Assembly (NCBI RefSeq): GCF_000234665.1 | Contig: NC_018338.1 | Location: 1,883,262-1,947,261 of the forward strand | Length of the DNA: 64,000 nucleotides | Origin: Leishmania mexicana MHOM/GT/2001/U1103 | Taxonomy: Eukaryota; Euglenozoa; Kinetoplastea; Trypanosomatida; Trypanosomatidae | Reading direction: 5' to 3' | Shown: piece by piece, positions 1 through 11,018 of the stretch | Position numbering within the stretch: position 1 is the first letter of the stretch | Layout of the letters: every line of letters begins with the position of its first letter | The notes under the pieces: generated by a model | Told to the model about the DNA's origin: nothing | The model's database searches: none | The model's input: only the letters and a program-made list of their open reading frames with translations | Made by a program: the position numbers and the translations under genes

Positions 1-1765
1 ATGCTTGTGGACCCGTGCGAGGTGAAGTGTGTGAAGTCGAGAGAGAGAGACCACCTGTGCCTGTGACAGCCAAGAAACGGCTCTCTTAGGTCCGGCCGGT
101 TGAATAACGAAATCACCTATATGCCGTCGCTCGACATTGTAACTTGCACGCGTGGGGCTGCGGCCCTGTTTCTATCACACGGGAGAAGTTCTCCAACAAG
201 GTGTGGCGTGTGGCAGCACCTTGATAGTTTTGAGGAGGGCCGCACGAGGCATACTTGGGACCGGGCAGTCTCAGCACACGAGTGTATTTGTTTCCTTTGC
301 TTTTTCGCTGAGTCATGCTTTTATATGCCAGTGCGCAATCTGTCATGGTACATCTCATGTTTGGTGCCACGTGACGCTAGCTGTCCCACACCGCATCTCA
401 TGCGGCCTCAATCCTGCCTGGATGCCTTCTCTGCTCCTCGTTCTCTCTGTGCCATTTCTTTTGTTTTCTGTACGACCTCACCCGGCGCGAAACTGACCAA
501 GACACGCCCCAGTCGTCTTGTCACTGCGAGTGCAGCAGGACAAAGAAAAGCAGCGGTCACCCGCGCAACAGGCAAAACCGGCCCTCAGCTCTCCACAACT
601 CCCTTTTGGCGCCCCTCGACGACCGCAGCCGTCTCGTCGCTTGAGTGATCCCTGTGACCCGGCGCGCGCACGTCACAGACTTCGCATTTCATCTCGTACG
701 TCGCTTCCATCACGGCCCCTCCCGCAGACCCCTTCATGGCAGCGATGACACGCAGAAAAACGAACAACATGTGCAAAGCTGATGCTGAATAGCACTGCGA
801 AGGCAAGGGGAGGCATACAGAGCAAGGAGAAGAGAGAGTGCCAGCAAACATGTGTGTTCCAGATGTTAATCCGGCCTCGATGGAGGTGGTGAAGTCTGCA
901 TCGTTCCTCGACGATGCGTTGTTTCTTGGTCTCCTCAAGGCATCCCATCCTCGGGTCGTATTCGCGCTTGCTTTCTCACCCCTTTTCCACGCTTTGTTCT
1001 GACACATCGCGATGGATATCGAATGGGAGAGAGACGAAGCGGTAGTGCGGTGGTGGTGGTGGTGGGTAGAAAGTGGAAAACGACGGCGCCGGCGTCCCTC
1101 CCCAGAAGGTTTCTTCTCCCTCCCGTCGACGTGTTCAGCGGGAAGCCAATTGTCTCTTGAGCAGCTGATCTTCACTGCGCAAGTGAGTTCGTCTACTTCT
1201 CCGGAAACGACCGTCTCCCAGAAGTGAAAGCACGTGCGAGTTCATTGCACAAAGAAACCCGAAGATGAGGCATCGGCCGAACGCAGGGCATTTTTGTTTT
1301 GGTTGTTTGCGCTGCAGCTGCTGCACGTGCTCTGGGGCACCAGCGAGCTCAACGCTTGATACAGCACAGCCTATGAACGCCTTTTTCTCCTGTGCTACGC
1401 CAACGCATGTGGAGGTGGACGGCGCGCCTCTGCTGTTTCCGTATCCCGTCTAGTCGCTCTGCATCCGGCTCTCTCTCTCAGTTGTTGTCGCAATCCCCTT
1501 GAATGTCCTCCTCCCACTGCCACTTCCGCCAATGTCAGTATCCTTGTTGGCTCTTTTTTTTTTCGTATTGTCACCGACGAGACGTCCTCAGCGGCGACTG
1601 CCGCTTTTATTTACCTGTTCGCCTGCTTGGTTGCGCTGTGCACTGCTTACAAGGACAAGAAAATAACAAGTCGTTCACTGTGTGTATGTGTGTGTGCGCC
1701 TTCATAAGGTATGTGCCTTGCTCTTCTCTTCCCCGATCCCCTCACGAGTCACAACTTCGTCTTCG
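1..1765. other. Gene-free leader region
   Basis: No open frame here has a conserved-looking product on either strand; the longest frames are rich in Ser, His and Arg runs typical of shadow translation. The stretch probably holds the 3' UTR of a gene outside the window and the 5' UTR of the first gene. A T-run near 1552-1563 and a CT-rich tract at about 1720-1745, followed by AG at 1747-1748, make a plausible spliced-leader acceptor for the gene at 1766. Confidence 0.6.
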
Positions 1766-2686
1766 ATGTGTTCAAAGTATGACGTGATCAAGGTAAAGGT
1801 GCACCTGAGCGATGTGCACTATTACGTCCTCTCACGCTTTCTTCTTTCCAAGATGCTCATTTTCTGCCGTGTCCCCGAAGAGACCGCCGTGCGCATTAGT
1901 CTCGACGTCAAGAAGCACTTTGTGAACACGGAGCGCACCTCCATCACACAGGCAGAGCTGGAGGACTATATAAGATGCTCGATGATCGCCGCAGGATTCG
2001 CGCAAGAGCACGCGCAGCTTTTTTCGGTCGTAACACAATTTCATGCGGAGCGGATTCCACTGATAATCTTCATTGCTGGGCCTGAGCGGTGTGGAAAGAC
2101 GACGTTGGCACACCTCCTCGCCGCACGCATCAACTGCAGCACGGTTATCAACGCTGAGGTGCTGCGCGATATTAGCGCCTCAATCGACGAGAGTCTTCCC
2201 TCCTTTGCAGTGACTGAGGCAAGCCCACCCGACTCGACGCCTGCCATGGTGCGCGGTGTTGAAGTCTCTGCTGCCGTGGCAGCGGAGGTGGACAAAGCTG
2301 TGCGAGAAGGACGAGCCATCATAGTAGAAGGCGAGAACATGTCCTTCACTGGCTTCCACCGTTTTCTCGAGCCAGCCTTCCAGTCCTCCACAGGAGCCGT
2401 GATATTGGGTCTCGTGCTGGAGATCTGTCAGGGAGAGGCGGAGACGGACGCGAGTCACGCATACGTGAAGGCGCTTCCCAACCTGCAGCCCGTTTTCTCG
2501 ACGGAGCGCCTGACTGTCTTTGCGGCCGACATGGGCGATCTTGCAAAAGACGTCAGGGAGATCCCTACCATTTACGTAGGGCGCTGCACCACCGTCGCCG
2601 ATAACGTCTGTCTATCCGTCTTTCTTCACGACATTGTGGTGAAGCGCATCATTGCCGAACTCCAACGCCGCGGGAGAGTGCTATAG
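1766..2686 (+). CDS. 2-phosphoglycerate kinase-like P-loop NTPase
   Basis: A 306-residue protein. Seen: a Walker A motif GPERCGKTT at about residues 105-113, preceded by the strand PLIIFIA and followed by a helix and the stretch STVINAEVLRDI. Residues 1-95 look like the N-terminal module of archaeal-type 2-phosphoglycerate kinases (ATP-cone-like, with TSITQAELEDYI and AAGFAQEHA). A later segment REGRAIIVEGENMSF matches the family strand that follows the 'EGxH' region. In archaea this family makes 2,3-bisphosphoglycerate; eukaryotic relatives have uncertain substrates, so the reaction is inference. The first in-frame ATG is used; M30 (1853) is an alternative start. No signal peptide or membrane segment is evident. 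It could be another nucleotide or sugar kinase of the same fold. Confidence 0.72.
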   Translation: MCSKYDVIKVKVHLSDVHYYVLSRFLLSKMLIFCRVPEETAVRISLDVKKHFVNTERTSITQAELEDYIRCSMIAAGFAQEHAQLFSVVTQFHAERIPLIIFIAGPERCGKTTLAHLLAARINCSTVINAEVLRDISASIDESLPSFAVTEASPPDSTPAMVRGVEVSAAVAAEVDKAVREGRAIIVEGENMSFTGFHRFLEPAFQSSTGAVILGLVLEICQGEAETDASHAYVKALPNLQPVFSTERLTVFAADMGDLAKDVREIPTIYVGRCTTVADNVCLSVFLHDIVVKRIIAELQRRGRVL

Positions 2687-4422
2687 CAGGGTGCCCTTCC
2701 CCTTCTCTAACTCAACTGTAGACTTTAGCTGCTCGAAGCGCGCAGATGGTGGATATGGCACGCTCCATTTAATTTTTTTTTTTGGTGGGGGGGGCCTTGT
2801 ATCGGTGTTCGATCTCGCTGTCTCCTTGCCGCCTGCCCTCTGCCGCTGATTTCTTTTCTTTACTCGCCGTTCAGCATACCCACCATACAGTGAGGAGTGT
2901 CCCAGTCCATTACCATGAGCTGACGCAGCGGGCACTTTACGCGGCCATCTCCTCACCGACCTCTCTCCTGTTGTGTGCTTCTTGCGATTGGCGTATGAGG
3001 GTGTTGCCGCCACAGAAAACGCTGCTGAAGCGATCAGTGGTGTGTGCGGGTGCGGATGTTGTCGCTCCTTATCTCACTACTTTGCATATTGTTTTCGCGA
3101 ATCAGTGCGCGCCCCCTCCCCTTTGTCTTCTTCCACTTCTTCTTCGATTTGTTTTTTTCTGTCGACCCCTTCACTCCTTCTTTGAACGCACACGGCCTTC
3201 ACCCACCCCTTCGGCTCATATTCTCGGCAGCATCGCCATCTACGGTGGTTTTACCAGTGCTGTGCTTCGCGGCGCTTGGCAGTTCCTGTAGAGAAAAGGA
3301 GCGCCGACCGTAGCACTCATCTGGGCACCGAACCGTCTGCCGTAACCACGCCGACTCTCTTCATACGCTTCCAGCGACAGTGCCACAAACCACGCGGCTT
3401 CTAGACTTCTTTGTTTGCGCGGATGTCTCCATTCGGCCTTCTTTTTTCTTTCTGATGGACCTCCTATCGCAGCTTAAACAGCAGTGGGCATACACGCATG
3501 CAAAAGGTTTGGTGCCGCTTCGAACGGCGCGTGATGATGAATCTTGCTTTTTCTCCCTTCCTCTCTCGCAGCGCGCAAGCGCGAACGCTTCCGCCCACTG
3601 CCGACTTAAGGGCGTAAACTGTTCGCCTTTGGGTCAGGCATACGTCGGCTTCCTTTCTTTTGCGCCATGCTTTAGTTGTTGTTTTTTCATCACACTGCTG
3701 TCACGAAGCTCGATGATTCCTTTCCTCTCCGCTCTGTCCTTATCCTTGCGGAAGTGTTCCGCCCTCTTGTATTGGGGGGTGGCCGCCTGCTCTGCTGCAC
3801 GACTTTTCCCCACGACGTACGGGCATATATACGCGTGTGGGGCGTACTAGCTCTCCTTCTTTTTAGTGTCGAGGAGGATGACAACTGGGTGTACCGCCTT
3901 CTCTCTGCGTTTGAATGCGTCCCACCGCAATTAGCCCCCCCCCCCCACTCTCCCACCCCGCCTCCATCATGCCAGCCACCAGGTAAGGGACATGATGGAT
4001 AAGGGAAGCGCTTGACTCTGCACTTTCGTAGAGTTTATGCAAAGGATACTCATCAATTCCGCAAGGGTGGAACCCAGAAGTCAGAAAGCCTGGATGGAAC
4101 CCCTCGACTCGACTGCTTGCCCTCCTCTCCCCTCTTGTATCACACACTCGCAAGTGCAGGAAAAGTCATCGACGAGAGCAAAAAAAAGACGGTAAACACA
4201 CAAGTGCACGACACCCAACGGATACAACCCATTTGAGAGATTGTCGAGGCACCGCCAACCACCTCCATACCCATCCCAGTTGTCGTTGTCTTTGAGGGGA
4301 GGGGGTGTCTTCTTCTTTGCGACAGCCACTCCTGTGCGCCTCTTGCAGCCCCTGTTACGTCGTCACCAGCCCTCGTTGCTTCGCGTTTCAAGCGTCAACG
4401 GATCCGTCCCTGTCTAGTACCG
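2687..4422. other. Intergenic spacer, pyrimidine-rich
   Basis: No supported gene. It holds a T-run followed by a G-run near 2770-2792, a poly-C run near 3936-3946 and many CT tracts. The open frames here (for example 3380-3850) are Ser/Phe/Leu-rich translations of CT-rich DNA. A CT tract ending in AG at 4347-4348 is the likely trans-splice acceptor for the gene at 4423. Confidence 0.6.
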
Positions 4423-5673
4423 ATGCCGATTTGGCCTCTTAGCAACACCAAGCACGCGACTGTCGAGCTCAACTCCGACAATGAGGATGTAAGTAGTACC
4501 AGGAGCAGCAGTAGTGGTAGTGACCACGGTGGCTCGGGTACGGACAGCAGTCGCTCCCGATCCTACCCGGGGTATCTGTCGGATGGGAAGCCGGGATCAC
4601 CGCGATTTCCGCTGCCGTGGTTCACCCCCGAGGAGCCACCGTCTCGAGCCCAGGACACGTCGCTTCACATCAATCACTTCACCGCTGGAGCGACACAGCG
4701 AGCTATCGCGGCCCCAGCAGTATGTAAACTCCTGATGAGACCCCTCTCGCCGGCTGCGACCGTGCAGGCAACCCATCAGCGCGTGCAGAGCGCACTGGAG
4801 CGGCCTCTACGTAGGGAGTATGGCTCTGGCGTGAACACGCCGCGAGCTCTGTCTGTGCGCAGCAGCAGAGGCGGCTCATTTGCCTTTGCTCCACAGGTGC
4901 TGGAAAAGTACAACACCATGAACATTCTCGTGATAGGTGCACCTCAGGTGGGCAAGTCGCTCTTTATCAACTTGTATCGGGCTGCCATCACGAACACGAC
5001 GCGGTGGCCGGCTGCCCCGGTGGGCATCTCTGGGTTCTACGGCACCACCGCAGTGGAGCCGTTTCCAAATCACGCGCGGCAGCCGACATGGCTTTGCATC
5101 GATACACCGGGTAGTCTCTATACCGAGAAGCACGCGGTTCTCTTGGAGAAGCTGACACAGGGAATGCCCTGGAAAACGAAATTGAAGGGCCCGAATGCTC
5201 TCACGCTCAGCCAAATCAAAGACATCTCCCCTATCGCTGCCAACAAGGCGCATCAGTGCATTATCGTCGTACCCGCCACAGACCTGATCGAGGACGAGGG
5301 ATGGATCAACACACTGCTGTGGCGCAATCGATACCGCCCTGCTGACGGCGTCGCCGACATCGTCTTCTACCTCAAGGGCCTCATTTCATCCCTGCGCGCC
5401 ATCATGGATGATGCATCGCCGTCTGTTGTTGTAACCAAGATGGATAAAGTTGGCGGAGCAGGCAGCAGCGGTGCGTGCGCTGCTCTCATTTCCATTCTCG
5501 GTCAGTGCGTGCCCGTGAATCGCGTCTACTTCACGGCAGCCGTCGAGAATCGAGCGCTCCTCGCTACGGGGCGTACCATAGTTCTGGAAAGCAGCACCAA
5601 ACAGAATCTGGTGCGGCTGCACGAGGACATCTGCCTCGCCGTGCAGTGGCACAATCAAATGGATGCCATGTAG
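4423..5673 (+). CDS. Conserved GTPase-like P-loop protein
   Basis: A 416-residue protein. Residues 1-150 are low complexity (Ser/Gly/Asp-rich, then Pro-rich) and probably disordered. A GTPase-like core follows: G1 motif GAPQVGKS at about 172-179, a possible G2 Thr in the GTTAVEPF region, G3-like DTPG at 227-230 and G4-like TKMD at 338-341. This resembles the septin/AIG1/Era class of G domains, but I cannot assign it to a named family. The N-terminal tail suggests a regulated scaffold or membrane-associated GTPase; that is inference. The ATG at 4423 is the first in frame after a CT tract and AG. Function unknown. Confidence 0.82.
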   Translation: MPIWPLSNTKHATVELNSDNEDVSSTRSSSSGSDHGGSGTDSSRSRSYPGYLSDGKPGSPRFPLPWFTPEEPPSRAQDTSLHINHFTAGATQRAIAAPAVCKLLMRPLSPAATVQATHQRVQSALERPLRREYGSGVNTPRALSVRSSRGGSFAFAPQVLEKYNTMNILVIGAPQVGKSLFINLYRAAITNTTRWPAAPVGISGFYGTTAVEPFPNHARQPTWLCIDTPGSLYTEKHAVLLEKLTQGMPWKTKLKGPNALTLSQIKDISPIAANKAHQCIIVVPATDLIEDEGWINTLLWRNRYRPADGVADIVFYLKGLISSLRAIMDDASPSVVVTKMDKVGGAGSSGACAALISILGQCVPVNRVYFTAAVENRALLATGRTIVLESSTKQNLVRLHEDICLAVQWHNQMDAM

Positions 5674-6550
5674 CACAGTGATGCGGACACAAAGGGGCAG
5701 AGTAGCGCAGTATCACAGTTGACGCTCACGCACTAGTCGCAGGGCAGCCCTTACCATACCGCGGGCTTTCTCTCTGCAAGCGAGTGGCAGGAGCGTGTGC
5801 GCCTTTCACAGCACCCCGAACCCCTCAACTACCACAAGTCCATCTCCCCTTTCCGCATCCGCCATCAGTGCCTCTGGTCTCCGCGTGTGGCTCTCGCGCT
5901 TCACTCTTTTTTGCCGTTTTGTCCGGTGCTCCCCGCGTCAGAGAAAATACGTACTGGCGTTCCACACTGCTCCTCTGTTGCGCCATTCGCGGCCCCCCTC
6001 CCCCTTCTCAGCATGGAAGTGCGTGTGTGCGTTCGCCGGCGCACGGGCCTGAGGGTCACTTTGCCTGAGCACTCGTTTCTACCGAAAAGAGCGAAGTCGG
6101 AGCTGCCATAGTGTTTTTCGTGTCGTTTTGCGACTGCGGGGAGCATAGCGCATCAACCCAACAGAAGACGCGTCGTCGCCTAATTTGTCCTGATGCGCTT
6201 TCTCTTCTTCACATTTTTTTTCGCTTCCGGCTCGAGAACCAAAACAAAAAACGCAGTGCACTCACCTGAACTGCATCTGTGTTGGATTCCGCATCCAACG
6301 CAACATTGTGCGATGACAGCACCCCTAAGTGTGCGTGCTCCACGTCCCTGCCGTGCTCTTCAGTTCCGTCTTTCTTCCGCCATGTGTGTCTCTCCTTTTT
6401 ATCCACCCCCGCCCCTCTACGCCTCTGTCACATCTTTGTACCCGCAGTGCTGCCGTCGTATCGTTGACGACAGCGTCTCGAGAAGCCGCTGTGGCTTGTC
6501 CTTGGGTCACCGCCCCCTGCCTTTCCCGCACCTCAGAGCAGCATTAGGCA
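5674..6550. other. Intergenic spacer
   Basis: No supported gene. CT-rich with scattered short frames. The tract at about 6508-6534 followed by AG at 6535-6536 lies 14 bases before the next ATG and is a good candidate spliced-leader acceptor, which would leave a very short 5' UTR. Confidence 0.55.
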
Positions 6551-8464
6551 ATGAGCGCTGAACACGATAGCCTTTCCTTTGCGCATGTTCGGTCCGGCGA
6601 TGTCCTCTTTATGAATCGAAAGTGTCTTGCCATGAAAGACCCGCTTGGTATGGTCCTGTGTGGTCTCTCCAAGACAGAGAACCGCTTTGACCATGTCGGC
6701 ATGTTTTTGAAGATAAGCGAGGATGAGCTCCGCAAGTACCCCGAGGCACGCAAGCGCGTCGAGGAGTTGTCGCCGTCAGGCACGTACGTGCTCGAGACGA
6801 ACATGCGTGGCATCACACTGTACCCAGCGGAGGGGCGAGTGCGGCGCACATCTGCCAATGAGGTAGCCTGGCGCTCCGTCAACGTGGGAGACACCGAGAA
6901 GCAACAAGAGACGCAGGAGGCATTTCTGGAGCAAATGGAATCCATGTACAGCACTCCGTACGAAAATGAGGTTTTTCATCTTATCCCCTCTATCTGCAGT
7001 CCTCCAGACAAGATGGACCGAGTACGAGCCGCGCACAAGTTCAACACACTTCGCCTCGAGGTGGCGGCCCTCACAGAAATGGCCAAGACGCATCCTTGCC
7101 AGGCGGAGGTCTACCGTGCCGTCGCGCGCAAGTACCGACACGCGCAGTCGTTTCTTCTCTCCACCTATTTTCCCCACTTGGCCTCCACGTCGCCGACAGA
7201 CGCACTTGCCGTGAACTGGAGCACCGGCCACTACTGGATTGACGGGGTCAACAGCGCCCACAAGATGGTCTGCTCCGAGCTCATTTGCAACCTGTGGCAT
7301 CGTGTGGGTCTCACAGTCGGATACGTGCCCGCATCCTCCATTCGCCCCTTCGACTTGCTCGATAACGAGCGCTTCAACTTTGTCTCGTCGGCGAGTGAGC
7401 TCGGCGAAATGGTGCCCATTAGGATAAGCAAGCCCTACGCGCGGTACTGGAAGGCGCCGAACGGAGGCGCGCCGGTGGCTACGCGGAATGCCGAGGCTGC
7501 GCAGGCTGCCATGACAGAGGACCAGCGCCTCAAATTCTACAACGACGTCTTCACCAACAGTGGACGACCCCCGGTGGGGTCGTTGAGGGCCGCCGCCGCC
7601 TCCTCGGAGCCGCTTCCGTCTCGGTGGTTGGTGCAGTCGAACACGCGCAGCGACATCATTCCCAACTTGTGGTTCCGCATCTTCTCCTCTGGTGTGCTGT
7701 TTGCCGCCTGCGCGGTGCCGTGCGCCCCTTTGACGCTGCGGTGGATAGAGGGGCAGGCGGGACTGTTCTTGCTGCGTGGGAGCGTCTGGTCCGTCACCTG
7801 CGGCGTGTTTGCCCAGAACGTCTCGTTTGCCGCCGTGCAAGCCCTTGTCCTCGCAGCGGCAACGCGCCGCTGCAATGTGAGTGGGGACGAGCTGGTCATG
7901 GGCTCGCACACGCGCAGCAACCTCGTCGACACACGGCATCCGTACTATGACACGGTCGCCCTCTATGGCCTCTCCGCCCTCGTGGCGCATTTTGCAATAA
8001 CACCCTTGCGTAACGCCAACATCTCCTACCACTTTGGCCCCGTGCTGCCCGGGCCCATCTCGATGCGCCGGCTGTGTAAGGGGAACTTTTTGCTCTCACC
8101 TGCCGCCGTTTTGTTGCCCTTTCAAGCCTGCTGGCTCTCCTGGTACGAGACGGCAGGGTCCTTCATCGTGCCAACGCTATCGTCTGTGTGGCGTCCTCGA
8201 GAGGACCTGCTCGCACGACCGGAGTGGCCGCACTACCGGAGCGATGCCCTGATCGGCGCCTATGTCGCTACGCTCCTCACGGATACATTATTCTACCCCA
8301 TTGCCACGTTGGCAACACGCCGATTCATGAGCGACCTATATAAGCCGCAAAGGTCGCCGAGCTTTGGACGGTCCCTCTACGCTGGCTACCGGTATCGTCT
8401 TGTCAGCAACTTTGTCATCCTCTTCACATCCACCGCGTACCTGTACGGACTTGGAAGCATCTAG
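6551..8464 (+). CDS. Permuted papain-like amidase domain joined to a carrier-like membrane region
   Basis: A 637-residue protein with two parts. Residues 1-300 carry RSGDVLF (15-21), FDHVGMFL with a candidate catalytic His48, and HKMVCSEL with a candidate nucleophile Cys241. This His-before-Cys order is the mark of circularly permuted NlpC/P60 (YiiX/YaeF-like) papain-fold hydrolases, which cleave amide or ester bonds. Residues 345-637 contain several hydrophobic stretches and, at about 580-592, LFYPIATLATRRF, which is reminiscent of the P-x-[DE]-x-x-[KR] signature of mitochondrial (SLC25) carriers but lacks its acidic residue. The enzyme assignment is fairly secure from the motif order; the carrier relation is inference. 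The substrate is unknown; a membrane-anchored lipid or peptide amidase is possible. The start is the first ATG after the AG at 6535. Confidence 0.8.
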   Translation: MSAEHDSLSFAHVRSGDVLFMNRKCLAMKDPLGMVLCGLSKTENRFDHVGMFLKISEDELRKYPEARKRVEELSPSGTYVLETNMRGITLYPAEGRVRRTSANEVAWRSVNVGDTEKQQETQEAFLEQMESMYSTPYENEVFHLIPSICSPPDKMDRVRAAHKFNTLRLEVAALTEMAKTHPCQAEVYRAVARKYRHAQSFLLSTYFPHLASTSPTDALAVNWSTGHYWIDGVNSAHKMVCSELICNLWHRVGLTVGYVPASSIRPFDLLDNERFNFVSSASELGEMVPIRISKPYARYWKAPNGGAPVATRNAEAAQAAMTEDQRLKFYNDVFTNSGRPPVGSLRAAAASSEPLPSRWLVQSNTRSDIIPNLWFRIFSSGVLFAACAVPCAPLTLRWIEGQAGLFLLRGSVWSVTCGVFAQNVSFAAVQALVLAAATRRCNVSGDELVMGSHTRSNLVDTRHPYYDTVALYGLSALVAHFAITPLRNANISYHFGPVLPGPISMRRLCKGNFLLSPAAVLLPFQACWLSWYETAGSFIVPTLSSVWRPREDLLARPEWPHYRSDALIGAYVATLLTDTLFYPIATLATRRFMSDLYKPQRSPSFGRSLYAGYRYRLVSNFVILFTSTAYLYGLGSI

Positions 8465-9340
8465 CACATCCTTGTGCACGGGGTACAAAAGTCGTGCGTG
8501 CCGGCGTACTGTTTCCTCGAGCCGTATCCTCGTGCCCGCATCACCGTCAGATGGAGAAGATAGCGCCTGCGCCCGTAGACGTCTACTCACTCACATTCTC
8601 GCATGACACGGCCATGCACAGTAGAAAACGAAAACAATGCAGCACCGTGGCGTGAGCTGACGTGCAGACACGGCACGCGCAGCTACATGACAGCTGCCAC
8701 ACGTCAGGAAAAAAGAATATTAGGAACAAAATGCGCAGTACGAGAGAGCCCATCTTTGTGCAAGCGCCGTCTTCGATGGTTGATGCCTTTCGCCCAGCTT
8801 CGCTTCCCCTAAGATCCTCCCTCGACGTTTCAACCAGACTCCGCTGCTCTCTTGCGCCGTGTCCTGTGTTCTCGCTCTCCCCGCTGAAGCGTGTTCCGCA
8901 CACCGGAGCAACACGGTGTACCACACATGCAGCCCCAATCATAACGAGCGGGATCTGCTGCTCCTCTATCCACACGCACACACCCGTGCGTATTCAGAAG
9001 TCTACACGCTCGTTGCGTTCAACCTCCCCCCCCACACACGCAAATTCCTCTATATTAGGATGAGGACGTGCCCTTGACAGCGAATACGGCTGACTAACGC
9101 TCGCCCTCGCTCTTTTCCTTACCCCTTCCTCTCCGCCCTGTGGCGACAGGTGCGTGTGCACCACTCCCTCAAGGAGAGTTGGAATGCCAACCGATTCAGT
9201 ATAGCACATTCCGTCGACCCCCGCTCCATCCCATCTCCCTCTCTCACGCGATAGGAAGTATGCCAGGCAGGGATATTGTGTATGAGGCTGTGGTCTTGAT
9301 GGTGCAGAGGTGGGCGAGGGGTGGGTGCGCGTGCGCTGAG
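8465..9340. other. Intergenic spacer
   Basis: No supported gene. A CA/CT-rich tract near 8970-9040 and a CT tract at about 9105-9145 are visible. The second lies just upstream of the broken coding stretch that follows and may once have been its trans-splice signal. Confidence 0.5.
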
Positions 9341-9971
9341 TACCGATGAGCCGATTGCGGAAAGGGAGCTGTGCATCGGCATTCTCATGCACGGTCGCGC
9401 CTCGCGTGGCTCCGCGCTTGCGGCGCTCCAGATGGATTACACCGGCTGCCGACGGCACCACCTGAGCACCAAAGACCGTTGAAAAGGCCGGCGTCCCGCG
9501 CACGTGGGGATCCTGACGGCGGATGGCTCGATCATTCATGCTGCTGAGGGAACGGAGAGGGACACAGGTGTCGGAGGAGTGCATCCGTCGCCTCGAGAGT
9601 CCCGCTCACAGCACGTGCCTGGAGGCGGCGGTCAGCCGATTCATGGACAACCGCCCGCGCCCGCTGCCGGGAGACGAAGCGGATGCTGGCATGGACCTCT
9701 GCAGAACGCTCACCCTGTCCCAAACGTCACAGTTGACCCGTATTGCCCAGGCTGGTGCATGATGCAGACCCTCGTCGTTGTCTTCTGGACGATCTACGGC
9801 GTCGCATTCAACGAGCCGGGCATGACGCCAGCAGAGAACCGTGACACTGCGCTGGCCTCGAAGGGGGCCTTCGACTGCCTCCTCACTCAGTCCTGGCTCT
9901 CGCGCGTGCTCACCCTCTGCAGCACACGTTCCCGGGAGCAGCGGATGGTGGACCCCGTGGCCCTTATGTGA
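9341..9971 (+). pseudogene. Probable broken coding remnant, identity unknown
   Basis: The base composition changes here from CT-rich spacer to GC-rich, coding-like sequence. Three frames each carry protein-like stretches in turn: an early segment around 9380-9450, a frame from 9523 to 9762 (MARSFMLLRERRGTQVSEEC and on, ending RIAQAG), and a frame ending at 9971 (LVVVFWTIYGVAFNEPGMTP and on, ending MVDPVALM). The jumps between frames and an internal stop near 9480 suggest an old gene disabled by indels. I do not recognise the family. It could instead be chance open frames in a GC-rich stretch. Confidence 0.4.
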
Positions 9972-11018
9972 TTAACCGCCAGCAGGCGCATCTGACGGGG
10001 GGGGCACAGTAAGAAGAGAGCACGCACTCGCAGCAGAACGGGAAATCTGGGTGCCTGTAGCGGCACGCGAGATGGGGGCACAGCCCCACCGACCGTGCAG
10101 GTGCGCCGCGCAAGTGAGTCGCCTTTTCTTTTGTTTTCTTGTCTGCTGGAGCTGTGGCTCCCCTTCATTTGGATGGAGCCTCTACCATCTGTGCTGTCCT
10201 GACAATCCTCACACGGTCATGCGGTCAACGAGGTGCCACGTCACTCCGTGGCTCGTCGTCTATACTTGAACCACGACCCCTTGAATAATATCCGGCGAGA
10301 ACCCCGCTGACGGGCCGAGCCGTGATCGTGCGCAGCAAGCGCGAAGAGGGACCAACTGGCGGCACGGTGAGGTGCAACATGAAACTGGAGGGACGCGTGG
10401 GTCCGCGCTCTCGTCTGAACACAAGCGGCAGACATATACCCGCATCTACGCCTTTCTATGCACGGCACACTCTGCACCTTTCGGTATGGCGTTGGTCTCA
10501 GCGGCGGGGTCTCACACGCACACCTCAAGTCGGGTCGATTGTGACGAATACGCTGACTCGCTCAATGGCATCACTGTCAGTGTCTCCCTTCTTCTGTCAC
10601 TCCACTCTCCTCTCTCGCGAACGAAGAAGTATCGACTCTCTCTCAGAGCAAGAGCTCGTTGGTCCTGTTTGCCGCCTTGCGTTGTTGTTTTTTCCGCTCC
10701 TTCGCGGCCCGCACCCCTTCAGCTCATTTTTTATGTGAGTGGGCGTTTCTCGTTTTCGGTGTGACCCATCCGCTTCTCTCTCTTTGCTCTGCTCTGACCT
10801 GCTGCCAAACGCTCTACGGACCGCCTCCCCCTCTCCCCCACTCTCTATACGCATCCAGACAGACATACAGGCGTGCCGGGGCAAATACGGTCCCTCCTTG
10901 TCGTGTCGCTGTTTTTCGTCAAGCCAGCAGCAAACCGCACACCATTGTGCATTCGACCTTCTTTGCGTCCATCGGCGCACTTGTCCTCACTAAAGGCACC
11001 GAGTTTCATTTCTCCAGT
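9972..11018. other. Intergenic spacer and kinase 5' UTR
   Basis: No supported gene. Frames through this span are CT-derived. The CT/T tract at about 10891-10919 followed by AG at 10922-10923 is the likely spliced-leader acceptor for the kinase at 11019. The kinase frame is open upstream from 10659 but contains no ATG before 11019. Confidence 0.55.

Noticed and set aside
585..1175. 196-codon frame on the minus strand
   Set aside because: Low-complexity His and Arg runs, no recognisable motif, and opposite to the direction of all real genes.
6776..8032. 418-codon frame on the minus strand
   Set aside because: Exact antisense shadow of the papain/carrier-like gene; Arg/His/Gly-rich translation typical of GC-rich reverse frames.
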